Positions 1 through 8,038 of a stretch of 53,804 bases of DNA are shown here, piece by piece. Below the pieces are notes generated by a model that did not search any database, had not been told where the DNA came from, and worked only from the letters and a program-made list of their open reading frames with translations. The position numbers and the translations under genes were made by a program. Every line of letters begins with the position of its first letter. The stretch's first letter is position 1. Origin of the DNA: SIG565 sp045651765 (GTDB taxonomy: Bacteria > Bacillota > Clostridia > Oscillospirales > Acutalibacteraceae); the NCBI GenBank assembly GCA_045651765.1, contig JAZRSY010000006.1, positions 1 to 53,804 on the forward strand, in the 5' to 3' direction.

Positions 1-1209
1 GCCGCATACAATTATTCTAAACTAACGCCCGAACAGAAAAAAGATTTTTTAGAAAAACATTTTAGCAAAACAAACGGCATTGGTTATAATTTTGGCCGCA
101 CACATATTAACTCTTGCGATTTCTCGTTAGATATTTATACACATGTTGAAAAGGGCGACAAAACCCTTGAAACCTTTAACATAGACCGCGAAAAGAAATA
201 TGTAATTCCATTTATTAAAGATGCCCTTGAATTTTGCGATAATGACATTTTTTTATTCTCGTCGCCTTGGTCGCCACCCGATTATATGAAGGACAATGAA
301 AGTGCAATTAGAGGCGGCAAATTAAAAGAGGAATATAAAAAGGTTTGGGCGCTTTATTATGCCAAATATATTAAAGCGTTTTTAGCCGAAGGCATTAAAA
401 TCAGTGCTATTTCGGTTCAAAACGAGCCAATGGCAGTACAACCTTGGGAAAGCTGCAATTACTCCCCCGAAGATGAGCGCGATTTTATTGAGCAATATTT
501 AGCCCCTGTTTTTGATGAAGAAGGTCTTTCCCACATTAAATTTATTATTTGGGACCACAATAAAGAGCGTGTTTATGACCGCGCTAAAACCATTTTAGGC
601 TCGCAGAAGGTTAACGAGCGTGTTTGGGCGGTTGGCCACCACTGGTACACAGGCGACCATTTTAATTGCTCGACTTTGGTTAACGATGTTTTACACAAAC
701 CCACCATTTGCACCGAATTTTGCACCGCCATTACCGATGACTTTTTTGAATCGGCCAATAGGTATGCCCGCGAAATGTGCGAAAACCTTAACAACTATAC
801 AATTGCTTCGTGTGATTGGAACATTTTACTGAGCACCGATGGCGGACCATACCATAACCGTACGGCCGAATCGGTTGCCGTTGCCGGAAAAGTATATGAA
901 TCCAAAAGCGGTGGTTGTTCTGCCCCCGTTCTTTACGATAACGAAACCAAAAAGTTAGTTTACACACCAATTTATTACTATATTGGTCATTTTTCTAAAT
1001 TTATTGAAAAAGGCGCCGTGCGCGTAGCTACCACAAAATTTGCCGACCCTTATTATTCTTGCGCATTTAAAAACCCCGACGGTTCAATCGTTTGCGTTAT
1101 TTTAAACACCACCGACGAAGCCACACCGGTTACTTTAAGGCACAACGGCATTTGCACAAAAATTGAATTAAAGCCAAATTCAATTATTACCGCAATTATT
1201 TCAGAATAA
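1..1209 (+). CDS. Glycoside hydrolase family 30 protein (5' end outside window)
   Basis: The frame is open from base 1 to the TAA at 1207-1209, so the N-terminus lies upstream and 402 codons are visible. The protein resembles GH30 (clan GH-A, (beta/alpha)8 barrel), a family of glucosylceramidases, beta-glucosidases, beta-1,6-glucanases and xylanases. The acid/base is the Glu of SVQNEP (codon 424-426) and the nucleophile the Glu of ICTEFC (codon 715-717); the FSSPWSPPDYM segment before them is also typical. The last 90 or so residues look like the C-terminal beta-sandwich (VCVILNTTDEATPVTL). Substrate and secretion cannot be judged because the start is missing. Family assignment is firm; the exact enzyme activity is not. 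Confidence 0.9.
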   Translation, partial: AAYNYSKLTPEQKKDFLEKHFSKTNGIGYNFGRTHINSCDFSLDIYTHVEKGDKTLETFNIDREKKYVIPFIKDALEFCDNDIFLFSSPWSPPDYMKDNESAIRGGKLKEEYKKVWALYYAKYIKAFLAEGIKISAISVQNEPMAVQPWESCNYSPEDERDFIEQYLAPVFDEEGLSHIKFIIWDHNKERVYDRAKTILGSQKVNERVWAVGHHWYTGDHFNCSTLVNDVLHKPTICTEFCTAITDDFFESANRYAREMCENLNNYTIASCDWNILLSTDGGPYHNRTAESVAVAGKVYESKSGGCSAPVLYDNETKKLVYTPIYYYIGHFSKFIEKGAVRVATTKFADPYYSCAFKNPDGSIVCVILNTTDEATPVTLRHNGICTKIELKPNSIITAIISE

Positions 1210-1260
1210 AACTGAATAACGAATAACATTTAAACAATTCATATGCAAAATCACAAATTA

Positions 1261-1291
1261 AAAAAGTTTGACCGAAAGGTCAAACTTTTTT
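1261..1291. terminator. Bidirectional intrinsic terminator
   Basis: AAAAAGTTTGACC, loop GAAA, GGTCAAACTTTTT forms a perfect stem flanked by A and T tracts. It lies between the converging GH30 gene and the MocR-type gene and overlaps the stop codon of the latter, so it can serve both strands. Confidence 0.9.
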
Positions 1292-2378
1292 AATTTTTTG
1301 ACAATAATTCTTTTCTCTTTTTTCTTCTAACTCGATTAATATGTCTTTCAAAATCACCGTTGTTTATAAGTTCAATTAAGACATATTGCATAAATGTTGG
1401 TACACTACAAGAATAAAAGCCAAGTTTTTCATTAAAGATTTTTACTAAATGCTTTGGCAAAACCATATAACCTATTCGAAACGATGGCGAGATTGTTTTT
1501 GAAAATGTATTTAAATAAATAACATTATCATAATTTGATAGCCCAAATAACGTTTCGGTTGGCTTGGTTGATACCGAAAATTCTGATTCGAAATCATCTT
1601 CGATAATATAACGGTTATTTATTTCAGACCAACTGATATATTCATGGCGCTTCGATGCCGTTGCTGTAACACCGCTTGGATAACTACGATAAGGTGTTGT
1701 ATGTAATATACTTGCTTTAGTATTTAAAAGCGCTTGGCTATCTATTCCCGAGCTCGTAAGCGGTAATAAATCACAGGTTATATTAGTTGCATTATAAACC
1801 TGCTCAATCTTTTTATAAGACGGTGTTTCAATGGCGTATATACGATTTCTTCCAAGTAATTCTATAATTAACCCATATAGATATTCCGAACCCGAACCTA
1901 TAAAAATTTGTTCTGTTTCAACATTAATGCCTCGATTCCGAGCAAGATAATGTTTAATCGCATCGCGCAATTCCAAACAACCGCTGTTTGGTGATTTGTC
2001 AAGTATTAAATCGCCTTGCTCTGTAAGGACTTTTCGCATTGTTTTGCTTAAAACAGAAATTGGAAACTCAGGATAATCATGTTGTGAATGCTGTATTATA
2101 GGCTTTGTCTTTTGTTTGCTTAGGGTTGCAAATCCATCGTTTTTACTAAAAATCACAATATAACCACTTCGCTCTCGCGCCTCAATATATCCCTCATCGC
2201 GCAACAAATCATAAGCATGTTCAACAGTAATTGTGCTGACCCCTGTTTCTTCCGCAAGACCTCTTTTAGAGGGCAATTTGGTGTTATATGGATAGTTTTC
2301 AGAAATTATATCGTCTCGTATTTGCTTATATAATTGTAAATATACGGGACGGTTTGTTTTATCGATTATATATTTCAT
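1290..2378 (-). CDS. MocR/PdxR-type GntR regulator with aminotransferase-like domain, C-terminally truncated
   Basis: Residues 1-75 form a GntR winged helix (YLQLYKQIRDDI, LPSKRGLAEETGVS, TVEHAYDLLRDEGYIEAR). A fold-type I aminotransferase-like domain follows, with the PLP lysine in NTFSKTISPSFRIGYM. MocR proteins are usually about 450-500 residues; this one has 362 and stops just after ERHINRVRRKKRKELL, where the family normally continues for about 90 residues. The stop lies inside a terminator stem, so the shortening looks like a real 3' deletion rather than a frameshift. The gene is divergent from an ECF S-component gene, which fits control of vitamin uptake (B6 in PdxR relatives), but the ligand is inferred. 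AAGGAG lies 15 nt before the ATG, unusually far. Confidence 0.8.
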   Translation of the reverse strand: MKYIIDKTNRPVYLQLYKQIRDDIISENYPYNTKLPSKRGLAEETGVSTITVEHAYDLLRDEGYIEARERSGYIVIFSKNDGFATLSKQKTKPIIQHSQHDYPEFPISVLSKTMRKVLTEQGDLILDKSPNSGCLELRDAIKHYLARNRGINVETEQIFIGSGSEYLYGLIIELLGRNRIYAIETPSYKKIEQVYNATNITCDLLPLTSSGIDSQALLNTKASILHTTPYRSYPSGVTATASKRHEYISWSEINNRYIIEDDFESEFSVSTKPTETLFGLSNYDNVIYLNTFSKTISPSFRIGYMVLPKHLVKIFNEKLGFYSCSVPTFMQYVLIELINNGDFERHINRVRRKKRKELLSKN

Positions 2379-2426
2379 CTGGTTATATAAAATACTCCTT
2401 ATTTGGTAATTGTTATGTGTTCAGAT

Positions 2427-2461
2427 AAAGTATAAACTACTTTTAAAGGAAAGTAAAGGAG
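2427..2461 (+). promoter_or_regulatory. Candidate operator and RBS between mocR-type gene and ECF S component
   Basis: AAAGTA (2427-2432), five bases, TACTTT (2438-2443) is a perfect inverted repeat, and AAAGTA recurs at 2450-2455, 23 bp after the first copy. AAAGGAG at 2455-2461 is the ribosome-binding site of the S-component gene starting at 2471. Repeats at such a divergent promoter are typical binding sites of MocR-type regulators; the link to this regulator is inferred. Confidence 0.4.
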
Positions 2462-2470
2462 TTTTATTAA

Positions 2471-2974
2471 ATGAATAAAAACACAAAAAAAATTGTTATA
2501 TCGGCTTTATTTGTGGCACTTGCTTGTGTAGCAACTTTAATAATTAAAATTCCATCCCCTTTAAATGGTTACATAAACTTTGGAGATTGCATTGTATTAT
2601 TGGCAGGCTGGGCGCTATCCCCCGCTTACGCTTTTCTTGCGGCCGGGCTTGGCTCAATGTTTGCTGATGTCTTTTTAGGATATATTACCTATGCACCGGC
2701 TACATTTTTAATTAAAGGTTTAATGGCGCTCATAGCATTTTATGGTTTTAAACTTTTAAATCATAAAATTAGCAATACATTATCAAGAATAATTAGCGCT
2801 GTTTTAGCCGAAGTTTTTATGGTGCTTGGTTATTGGGTGTTTGAAGGCTTTTTATACGGCTTTATTGCATCGGTAATAAATATTCCTGCAAACTGTGTTC
2901 AAGGCATTGCAGGTATAATTGTTGGTGTTATATTAATTAAAATATTTGAAAAAAGCAAAATTAAATTACAATAA
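2471..2974 (+). CDS. ECF transporter S component (substrate unknown, possibly a B6 vitamer)
   Basis: This 167-residue integral membrane protein has five to six hydrophobic segments. It starts with the KKIVISALFVALACVATL segment usual for ECF-type S components and contains LNGYINFGDCIVLLAGWALSP and GLGSMFADVFLGYITYAPATFLIKG, typical of the DUF1393/YpdP-like branch of the family. S components bind the vitamin or metal and dock to a shared EcfA-EcfA'-EcfT module encoded elsewhere; no such module lies in this window. The adjacent divergent MocR-type regulator suggests pyridoxal or pyridoxine uptake by guilt of association only. The start is set by AAAGGAG ten bases before the ATG. Confidence 0.8.
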   Translation: MNKNTKKIVISALFVALACVATLIIKIPSPLNGYINFGDCIVLLAGWALSPAYAFLAAGLGSMFADVFLGYITYAPATFLIKGLMALIAFYGFKLLNHKISNTLSRIISAVLAEVFMVLGYWVFEGFLYGFIASVINIPANCVQGIAGIIVGVILIKIFEKSKIKLQ

Positions 2975-2975
2975 T

Positions 2976-3007
2976 AAAAAGGTTGACCACTTGGTCAACC
3001 TTTTTTT
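2976..3007. terminator. Bidirectional intrinsic terminator
   Basis: AAAAAGGTTGACC, loop ACTT, GGTCAACCTTTTTTT. A perfect stem of eight GC-rich pairs extended by A-T pairs, between the S-component gene and the convergent spoVAC, whose stop codon overlaps the T-tract. Confidence 0.9.
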
Positions 3008-3449
3008 AGAATAAAGTTGTTATCCAATAAATAACTCCGTAAATCACACTCGCGACAGTGCCATAAGCAATAACCGGGCCGGCAATTTTAAAAATACTGG
3101 CCCCGACGCCCAGCACCCAGCCTTCGTTTTTAAACTCAATAGCGGGCGAAACAACGGCATTTGCGAAACCGGTTATCGGCACTAAAGTGCCGGCTCCGGC
3201 GTGCTTAGCAATATTATCAAAAACCTTTAATCCTGTTAAAAGGGCCGCAATAAAAATCAAACTTACAGGCACCAACATTTTTGTAACCTCAGCCGAAAGA
3301 CCTAAAAAAGCATATAACTCTTTTAACAACTGTCCAATCAAACAAATTAAGCCGCCAATTAAAAATGCTTTAATAAAATTACTAATTTTTTTAGATGGTG
3401 GCGATGCCTTTTTAACCATTTTTGAATATTGTTTTTTTGAAGTTTGCAT
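3006..3449 (-). CDS. spoVAC: Stage V sporulation protein AC
   Basis: At 147 residues this matches the usual SpoVAC length. It carries the family motifs FLIGGLICLIGQ, GAGTLVPITGFANAVVSPA and EGWVLGVGASIFKIAGPVIAYG and has about four membrane segments. In the forespore inner membrane SpoVAC forms a mechanosensitive channel for dipicolinic acid uptake during sporulation and release at germination. Its usual partners spoVAD and spoVAE are absent here; it stands alone between an S-component gene and degV. The ATG is preceded by GAAAGGGG, which lies in the 3' arm of a stem-loop that begins soon after the degV stop. Forespore (SigG-type) control would be expected from the family, but I see no convincing -35 element. 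Confidence 0.93.
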   Translation of the reverse strand: MQTSKKQYSKMVKKASPPSKKISNFIKAFLIGGLICLIGQLLKELYAFLGLSAEVTKMLVPVSLIFIAALLTGLKVFDNIAKHAGAGTLVPITGFANAVVSPAIEFKNEGWVLGVGASIFKIAGPVIAYGTVASVIYGVIYWITTLF

Positions 3450-3452
3450 AAC

Positions 3453-3492
3453 AAAACCCCTTTCGCAAAATATTATTTGCCTAAGGGGTTTT
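3453..3492 (-). promoter_or_regulatory. Stem-loop covering the spoVAC ribosome-binding site
   Basis: On the minus strand AAAACCCCTT pairs with AAGGGGTTTT (10 bp), then a 2x2 internal loop and an inner GCAAA/TTTGC stem with a 6-base loop. The 3' arm contains the spoVAC Shine-Dalgarno site AAGGGG and is followed by TTTTGTT and the ATG. It may act as a weak terminator after degV, as an RBS-sequestering hairpin, or both. Confidence 0.6.
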
Positions 3493-3516
3493 TATTATGC
3501 AAAATTTAAATAATTG

Positions 3517-4404
3517 TTATAGTACGCGTTCTTTACCCCAGAAAAATACCGCAACGGTACCTGGGCCTGTATGACTACCAATAGTGGTTCCTATATCGAA
3601 AATTTGGGGTTTATTTTTAAGTTTAGGAAAACTCGAAACTATCAAACTCGAAACCTTTTCGGCATCCTCTAAGCACGCCGAATGACAAATGTAGCATTTA
3701 TCGTCATAATTCAGTCCGTTTTCTGCATTAGCTTTCATTTCTTCAACAATTTCGGTTATAGCATTATTTTTGCCCCTTACCTTTTTGCGAGGTATTAGTT
3801 TGCCATTAGCATCCATATTTAAAACAGGGCAAATTTTTAAAACTGTGCCAAATAGGCCTGCTGTTTTTGAAATTCGGCCACCTTTAACATAAAAAGTAAG
3901 GTCGGTAGAAAAAAACCAAAGGTGCATTTTTAGTTTATTATTGTTAACCCAGTCATAAATATAGTCAATATCCTTGCCACTATCTCTAAGGTCGGCAAGT
4001 TTGTCTACAATAAGACCATACCCTGAAGATGCTGCTAAAGAATCAACAATATATAATTTTTGTTCCGGGAATTTTTCACGCAAATCAGCTGCGGCTATTC
4101 TTGCCGAATTATAAGAACCCGAAAGCCCACTTGATAAGGTAATGTGCAGCACATCTTTACCCGTTTTTAAAAGGCTTTCAAAATAATCATAATATTCATC
4201 AATATTAACCTGCGAAGTGCGTGTTTCAGAACCTTGTTGCATTTTTTTATAAAAATCATTAAATGATATTGTTTGGCCTAAATCATCAGTATAATGAATC
4301 CCATCTAAAAAATAATGAAAACATATATATTCAATATTGCGTTCTTCTAAATGTTGTTTCGTTAAATCTGCTGTAGAACAGCAACTTAAAATAAAATCTG
4401 ACAT
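3517..4404 (-). CDS. DegV family fatty-acid-binding protein
   Basis: The 295-residue protein has the two-domain DegV fold. The N-terminal part holds CCSTADLT, the SQVNIDEYYDYFE segment and the ITLSSGLSGSYNSA loop; then FFSTDLTFYVKGGRISKTAGLFGTVLKICPVL carries the YVKGGRIS signature, and the C-terminus has GTTIGSHTGPGTVAVFF. DegV proteins bind a fatty acid between the domains and in Firmicutes (FakB) present it to the kinase FakA for phospholipid synthesis; no fakA lies nearby, so that role is by family only. AAAGGAG precedes the ATG. The 133-140 bp upstream region is AT-rich; a TATAAT-like hexamer is visible without a good -35. Confidence 0.9.
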   Translation of the reverse strand: MSDFILSCCSTADLTKQHLEERNIEYICFHYFLDGIHYTDDLGQTISFNDFYKKMQQGSETRTSQVNIDEYYDYFESLLKTGKDVLHITLSSGLSGSYNSARIAAADLREKFPEQKLYIVDSLAASSGYGLIVDKLADLRDSGKDIDYIYDWVNNNKLKMHLWFFSTDLTFYVKGGRISKTAGLFGTVLKICPVLNMDANGKLIPRKKVRGKNNAITEIVEEMKANAENGLNYDDKCYICHSACLEDAEKVSSLIVSSFPKLKNKPQIFDIGTTIGSHTGPGTVAVFFWGKERVL

Positions 4405-4544
4405 AAATTTATACTCCTTTAAAACAATTTTACAAATTAATTTTTGCCCTTTGTTTAAAATTATAATACATTGTTTTAAAAAAATATATCTATTGTTCAG
4501 TTTTTAACTCTCGTGAGAAAAAAATCAACTCTACTTAAAAAAAC

Positions 4545-4575
4545 ACCCGCTCTCAAAATTTGAGAACGGGTTAAT
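4545..4575 (-). terminator. Intrinsic terminator of the XRE membrane regulator gene
   Basis: On the minus strand ACCCG(T)TCTCAAA and TTTGAGA(G)CGGGT pair with one mismatch and are followed by GTTTTTTTAAG. It starts a few bases after the stop at 4577. Confidence 0.85.
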
Positions 4576-4576
4576 T

Positions 4577-5161
4577 TTACTTGTGTTTTTTAAGTTTGAA
4601 GCATAAAAGTATTATTAATTGTGCAGGAATTCCTATAAAAAATATCAACCAAATTTTCGGCTCTAAAAAAGATAACGAAAAATATAAACATAAAATAACA
4701 CTCCAAGAAAGAAGCGATACTAAAATTAAATTAACCTTTTTACCCCACCAAACAGCCGACAACACTAATGCCGTAATAACAGAAACCGGCAAGGCATAAA
4801 CAAAGGTAAGCCAATAATTAATATTAAAAAGGTATAGTATTATGTAAACCAATAATGCTACCGTCCACACCCCAATAACCGAAATTAAAAAAATTGCATT
4901 TTTATTGTCTTTTTTTTGCTTTTCGGTTAAAACGGTTGTAGATTCAACATCTTTGCTTTTTAACAGATCGTCTATTTTAACGCCAAAAATTTCACTTAAT
5001 TGCACCAAAACTCTGGCATCAGGTATAGCCTCGCCACGTTCCCAACGTGAAACCGCTTTGTCGGAATAATTTAGTTTTTCGCCAAGTTCAAACTGCGTTA
5101 AATTATGAGATAAACGAAGCTTAATTATATTTTCAGAAAAAATTTTATTAAGGGATTCCAT
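4577..5161 (-). CDS. XRE-family HTH regulator with C-terminal membrane domain
   Basis: Residues 1-65 are a Cro/C1-type helix-turn-helix (NIIKLRLSHNLTQFELGEKL, SDKAVSRWERGEAIPDARVL). A short linker and four hydrophobic segments follow (residues about 85-190), so the DNA-binding domain is tethered to the membrane. This architecture is common in Firmicutes, where such proteins are thought to sense envelope conditions; the target is unknown. I start the gene at the ATG at 5161 because GGAG lies six bases upstream; a TTG four codons earlier overlaps that site and is unlikely. No functional partner is adjacent. Confidence 0.8.
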   Translation of the reverse strand: MESLNKIFSENIIKLRLSHNLTQFELGEKLNYSDKAVSRWERGEAIPDARVLVQLSEIFGVKIDDLLKSKDVESTTVLTEKQKKDNKNAIFLISVIGVWTVALLVYIILYLFNINYWLTFVYALPVSVITALVLSAVWWGKKVNLILVSLLSWSVILCLYFSLSFLEPKIWLIFFIGIPAQLIILLCFKLKKHK

Positions 5162-5248
5162 AAATAACTCCAATTAATTTTCTTGTAAAAGTATTATAGC
5201 ACAGCAATTTGTTAATATCAAGCAAGAAATATTTTAAGGTAAAAACTA

Positions 5249-5277
5249 TTGACAACAACCTATAAATTACTTATAAT
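5249..5277 (+). promoter_or_regulatory. Consensus SigA promoter of tRNA-Pro
   Basis: TTGACA at 5249-5254, a 17-base spacer and TATAAT at 5272-5277 match the vegetative consensus in every base. The expected start of transcription (about 5284) lies roughly 20 bases before the tRNA. Confidence 0.9.
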
Positions 5278-5302
5278 TGAATGGTCGCAAAAATTTATAT
5301 GT

Positions 5303-5379
5303 CGAGGCGTGGCTCAGTTTGGTAGAGCGCTGCGTTCGGGACGCAGAGGCCGCAGGTTCGAATCCTGTCGCCTCGACCA
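5303..5379 (+). tRNA. tRNA-Pro (anticodon CGG)
   Basis: The 77-base sequence folds as a complete cloverleaf: acceptor CGAGGCG/CGCCTCG, D stem GCTC/GAGC, anticodon stem CTGCG/CGCAG with loop TTCGGGA, variable loop AGGCC, T stem GCAGG/CCTGT with loop TTCGAAT, discriminator A and an encoded CCA at 5377-5379. The anticodon CGG reads the proline codon CCG. The gene stands alone with its own perfect promoter and terminator. Confidence 0.97.
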
Positions 5380-5380
5380 C

Positions 5381-5412
5381 AAAAAGCACCTAACTCATAT
5401 TAGGTGCTTTTT
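5381..5412. terminator. Bidirectional terminator of tRNA-Pro and ykvI-like gene
   Basis: AAAAAGCACCTAA, loop CTCATA, TTAGGTGCTTTTT. It starts two bases after the tRNA CCA and overlaps the last codons and stop of the convergent membrane-protein gene, so it can end both transcripts. Confidence 0.9.
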
Positions 5413-6453
5413 TATATGTATAAGGTTTAATATTAAAAGCAATAAAATTACAAACCCAAAATAACCAAATATTGGATAAACTATTCCAATTAAATTACCA
5501 AAATTTAAAATACTGCAAAAATAAGTTGTTAAAAAAATTATTGCGGCGGCTATTTTTTTATATTTCTCATTTAAAACAAATTTAACATTTGTGTAATTTA
5601 CCAAAGAATTGCCCGCAGTTAATGCTGCTGAAAACATTCCTAAAACCAATAAAACCGCAAAAATGCAACCGGTAGTGAAATTTACATTAGCGGCTGCTAA
5701 AAACATTGGCAACTCCCCTTTTTTAGCATTTGACACCGAAAAAACCGAACACATTATACATAAAGCCAACAAAAACATTAATGCACCACCTAAGAATACA
5801 CCCGACCAAATATGCATATCGTTTTTTACGGCTTTGCCATAAGACGAAAAAGCGGCTACCGCATAAATTACACTATAAGAAACATAGGTTAATGCTGCTA
5901 AAAGCCAGTTTTTTAGCAAAGGATTTTTAGCAAAATTAATTTGAAAATCAATTTGATAATTTGCTTTTTTCAATAAAACAAATCCAATTATGAGTGAAAA
6001 AATTATTATAATAGGCATTATTAATGAAAAAATTTTTGAAACAATAATATTACCTTTAATTGTAATTATAAACAACAAAAAACTAAACAGACCGCCTAAA
6101 ATTACACGGCTTAAGCCTGTTAGTTGATTTAAAAGAGTTGTTATGCCTGATAACATAATTACCGTTATGCTAAAGGTTAAAGCAAACTGCAAGATGCCAA
6201 ACAACAAAGAACATTTATGATACCTTGTCGGAAACAATATTCTTTCGGGGTTGTCGGTTTTTTTGTGTTTGGCTATTTTTATAACTGCACCACTAAAAAA
6301 AGATATTAAAAAAACCGCAAAAAAGCACCCAATAACACCCATATAGCCAAAATTTCCAAAAAATTGCAGCAATTCGTTGCCTGATAAAAATCCTGCACCC
6401 AAAAAACAACCGCAAAACACGGCCGATAACACAGCAAAGTTTATTTTTTTCAA
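5395..6453 (-). CDS. YkvI-like membrane transporter family protein (COG3949)
   Basis: The 352-residue protein has about ten hydrophobic segments. FCGCFLGAGFLSGNELLQFF near the N-terminus places the unwound first helix typical of LeuT/APC-fold carriers, and MFSAALTAGNSLVNY and the closing YPIFGYFGFVILLLLILNL are as in the YkvI family (COG3949). The family is uncharacterised; transport of an amino acid or similar solute is inferred from the fold. The start is TTG: AGGGGTG lies five bases upstream and there is no better ATG. Its 3' end shares a terminator with tRNA-Pro. Confidence 0.8.
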   Translation of the reverse strand: MKKINFAVLSAVFCGCFLGAGFLSGNELLQFFGNFGYMGVIGCFFAVFLISFFSGAVIKIAKHKKTDNPERILFPTRYHKCSLLFGILQFALTFSITVIMLSGITTLLNQLTGLSRVILGGLFSFLLFIITIKGNIIVSKIFSLIMPIIIIFSLIIGFVLLKKANYQIDFQINFAKNPLLKNWLLAALTYVSYSVIYAVAAFSSYGKAVKNDMHIWSGVFLGGALMFLLALCIMCSVFSVSNAKKGELPMFLAAANVNFTTGCIFAVLLVLGMFSAALTAGNSLVNYTNVKFVLNEKYKKIAAAIIFLTTYFCSILNFGNLIGIVYPIFGYFGFVILLLLILNLIHIKKHLI

Positions 6454-6497
6454 AATAACACCCCTGCTATATTATGAATGTTTTGCGGTTTGCATTA

Positions 6498-7529
6498 CTA
6501 TATAAAATAAAAATTTGTATCCCAAGCGGGTAAATACGGGTGGTGGCGCAAATAAACCTTATATTCTGGGTTTATTTTTAAAACCGAGAGTGGCAATTCA
6601 AACATATCAGCATTTTTATGGTAGGCTGCAATGTTCATTTTAGGTTTAAGCATTTTTATCGTTTTTTTGGCTCCTAAAATTGCCTGCGACTCATTGCCTT
6701 CTATATCCATTTTAATAAAGATATTACCTGTTAAATTCAAAGAATCCACACTTATTTGTGGTATATTATTACCCTGCATATTAACCTTTGAATTTCGCCC
6801 ACCCCGTGCTAAAAAAGTAACGTTGCCACAATGCGAGCCCACTGCTGCATTTATACAATCAACAAAATCATATTGCTTTGTGTTGTTAACAAGTTTTTTA
6901 AAGTTTTTAATGTCTGGTTCCAAAGCAATAATTTTTTTGGGGCAATCATTATAACCTAAAAATTCTGCTACGGTATCGCCGTTATAGGCACCTAAATCCA
7001 CATAAACTTCGCAAGAATTTAGGTTTAAAATATTATAAATTTCGGTTTTTTGGGTTTCACAGTCTAACAAATAGTTTATCTTACCGGTTAATTTATATAA
7101 AACAATATTTTCAAATACTTTTTTTGAAACATTATCGGCCAATAAATTATATACTTTTTCAAGTTGCTCTTTATGTTCTGCGGCATATTCTAAATTAAAA
7201 ACTCCGCTTTCTTCACACACAGGCACGTCGGGGGCATAGGTTTCGTTTTCGGAGGCTATTAATTTAATATTATTTATTACCTCGGGCAAAAAACTGCCAA
7301 AACAAACAAGCACAACCATATCGCCGAATTTTGTTTTTGCATTGTTGTAACTTAAAACAGGAAAGCCCCTAAAGGTGCGGTTACGCACAAAGCCATCACT
7401 GGCAAAAACGCCCGAAACGGTTATTCCCCTTAAAATTAATTCGTTTAAAATTTTATCGGCTCCGTTGCCGGTGCCGTATAAAACAATAGGCTTGTTTACA
7501 CCCTTTAAATAATCCCATAAATCTTGCAT
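6498..7529 (-). CDS. FkbM family SAM-dependent methyltransferase with N-terminal Rossmann domain
   Basis: Residues 1-110 contain a nucleotide-binding segment (KPIVLYGTGNGADKILNEL) as in NAD-like or PglD-type Rossmann domains. Residues about 165-343 are an FkbM methyltransferase: VYVDLGAYNGDTVAEFLG is the SAM-binding loop, IIALEPDIKNFKKLVNN follows, and IFIKMDIEGNESQAILGA is the family's second signature. FkbM enzymes O-methylate sugars or small molecules; the acceptor here is unknown, and no glycan cluster is adjacent. I start at the ATG at 7529, which has GGGGA five bases upstream; a TTG four codons earlier overlaps that site. Confidence 0.85.
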   Translation of the reverse strand: MQDLWDYLKGVNKPIVLYGTGNGADKILNELILRGITVSGVFASDGFVRNRTFRGFPVLSYNNAKTKFGDMVVLVCFGSFLPEVINNIKLIASENETYAPDVPVCEESGVFNLEYAAEHKEQLEKVYNLLADNVSKKVFENIVLYKLTGKINYLLDCETQKTEIYNILNLNSCEVYVDLGAYNGDTVAEFLGYNDCPKKIIALEPDIKNFKKLVNNTKQYDFVDCINAAVGSHCGNVTFLARGGRNSKVNMQGNNIPQISVDSLNLTGNIFIKMDIEGNESQAILGAKKTIKMLKPKMNIAAYHKNADMFELPLSVLKINPEYKVYLRHHPYLPAWDTNFYFI

Positions 7530-7581
7530 AAAATTCCCCAATTTTTTAATTTATAAAAATTATAACATAAAACCTTAAGTT

Positions 7582-7986
7582 TTACACTACTTTTATTTTC
7601 GAGGTTTTATTAACTCCTAATATACCACCTATTAGTGATGACAGCATTATTATTATAAAATGAATTAAACTAATAAGCGTAACATTATGTGAAATTATTG
7701 CCGAAATTACAGTTATAATAATAAAAAATAAACCGCCACACAAAAGACCGCAAATAAAACCTTTTTGCTTGTTTTTTAATGCTGCAATATAAGCCGCTGT
7801 ACCGCTACCTAATGATATTGCAACCGAAGCGAGCGGTGAAGCAAAATTAGTCGGTAAATTGGTTATTAGCATTAAAACCGAAAACAAAAGCAGCATTAAT
7901 AAAGTTATAATAGTTCCAATGGCTGAACCCATTAAAATGTTTAAATAAAACTGTTTATTAGAAATCTCTTTTTTATAAGCACACAT
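7582..7986 (-). CDS. TIGR04086 family membrane protein
   Basis: This is a 134-residue protein with four membrane segments: a lysine-rich N-terminus, GSAIGTIITLLMLLLFSVLM, a second helix with SLGSGTAAYIAALKNKQKGFICGLLCGG, and two further helices. It matches the TIGR04086 family, which in Clostridia sits next to yajC, as here. The function is unknown. The ribosome-binding site GGAGGGG lies six bases before the ATG and inside the 3' arm of the hairpin that follows yajC. Confidence 0.75.
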   Translation of the reverse strand: MCAYKKEISNKQFYLNILMGSAIGTIITLLMLLLFSVLMLITNLPTNFASPLASVAISLGSGTAAYIAALKNKQKGFICGLLCGGLFFIIITVISAIISHNVTLISLIHFIIIMLSSLIGGILGVNKTSKIKVV

Positions 7987-8029
7987 AAAAAACCCCTCCG
8001 AAAAATAATATTCCGAAGGGGATTTTTTT
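7987..8029 (-). terminator. Hairpin after yajC that also covers the next gene's RBS
   Basis: On the minus strand AAAAAAATCCCC and GGGGTTTTTT pair with a one-base bulge around an imperfect TTCGGAA/TTTCGGA middle and an AT-rich loop. The 3' arm includes GGAGGGG, the ribosome-binding site of the TIGR04086 gene, and runs into TTTTTT directly before its ATG. It looks like a terminator for yajC and may also limit translation of the next gene. Confidence 0.65.
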
Positions 8030-8038
8030 ATAACCTAA

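Noticed and set aside
3493..3530. SigG promoter for spoVAC
   Set aside because: CATAATA resembles a -10, but no GHATR-type -35 lies at the right distance.
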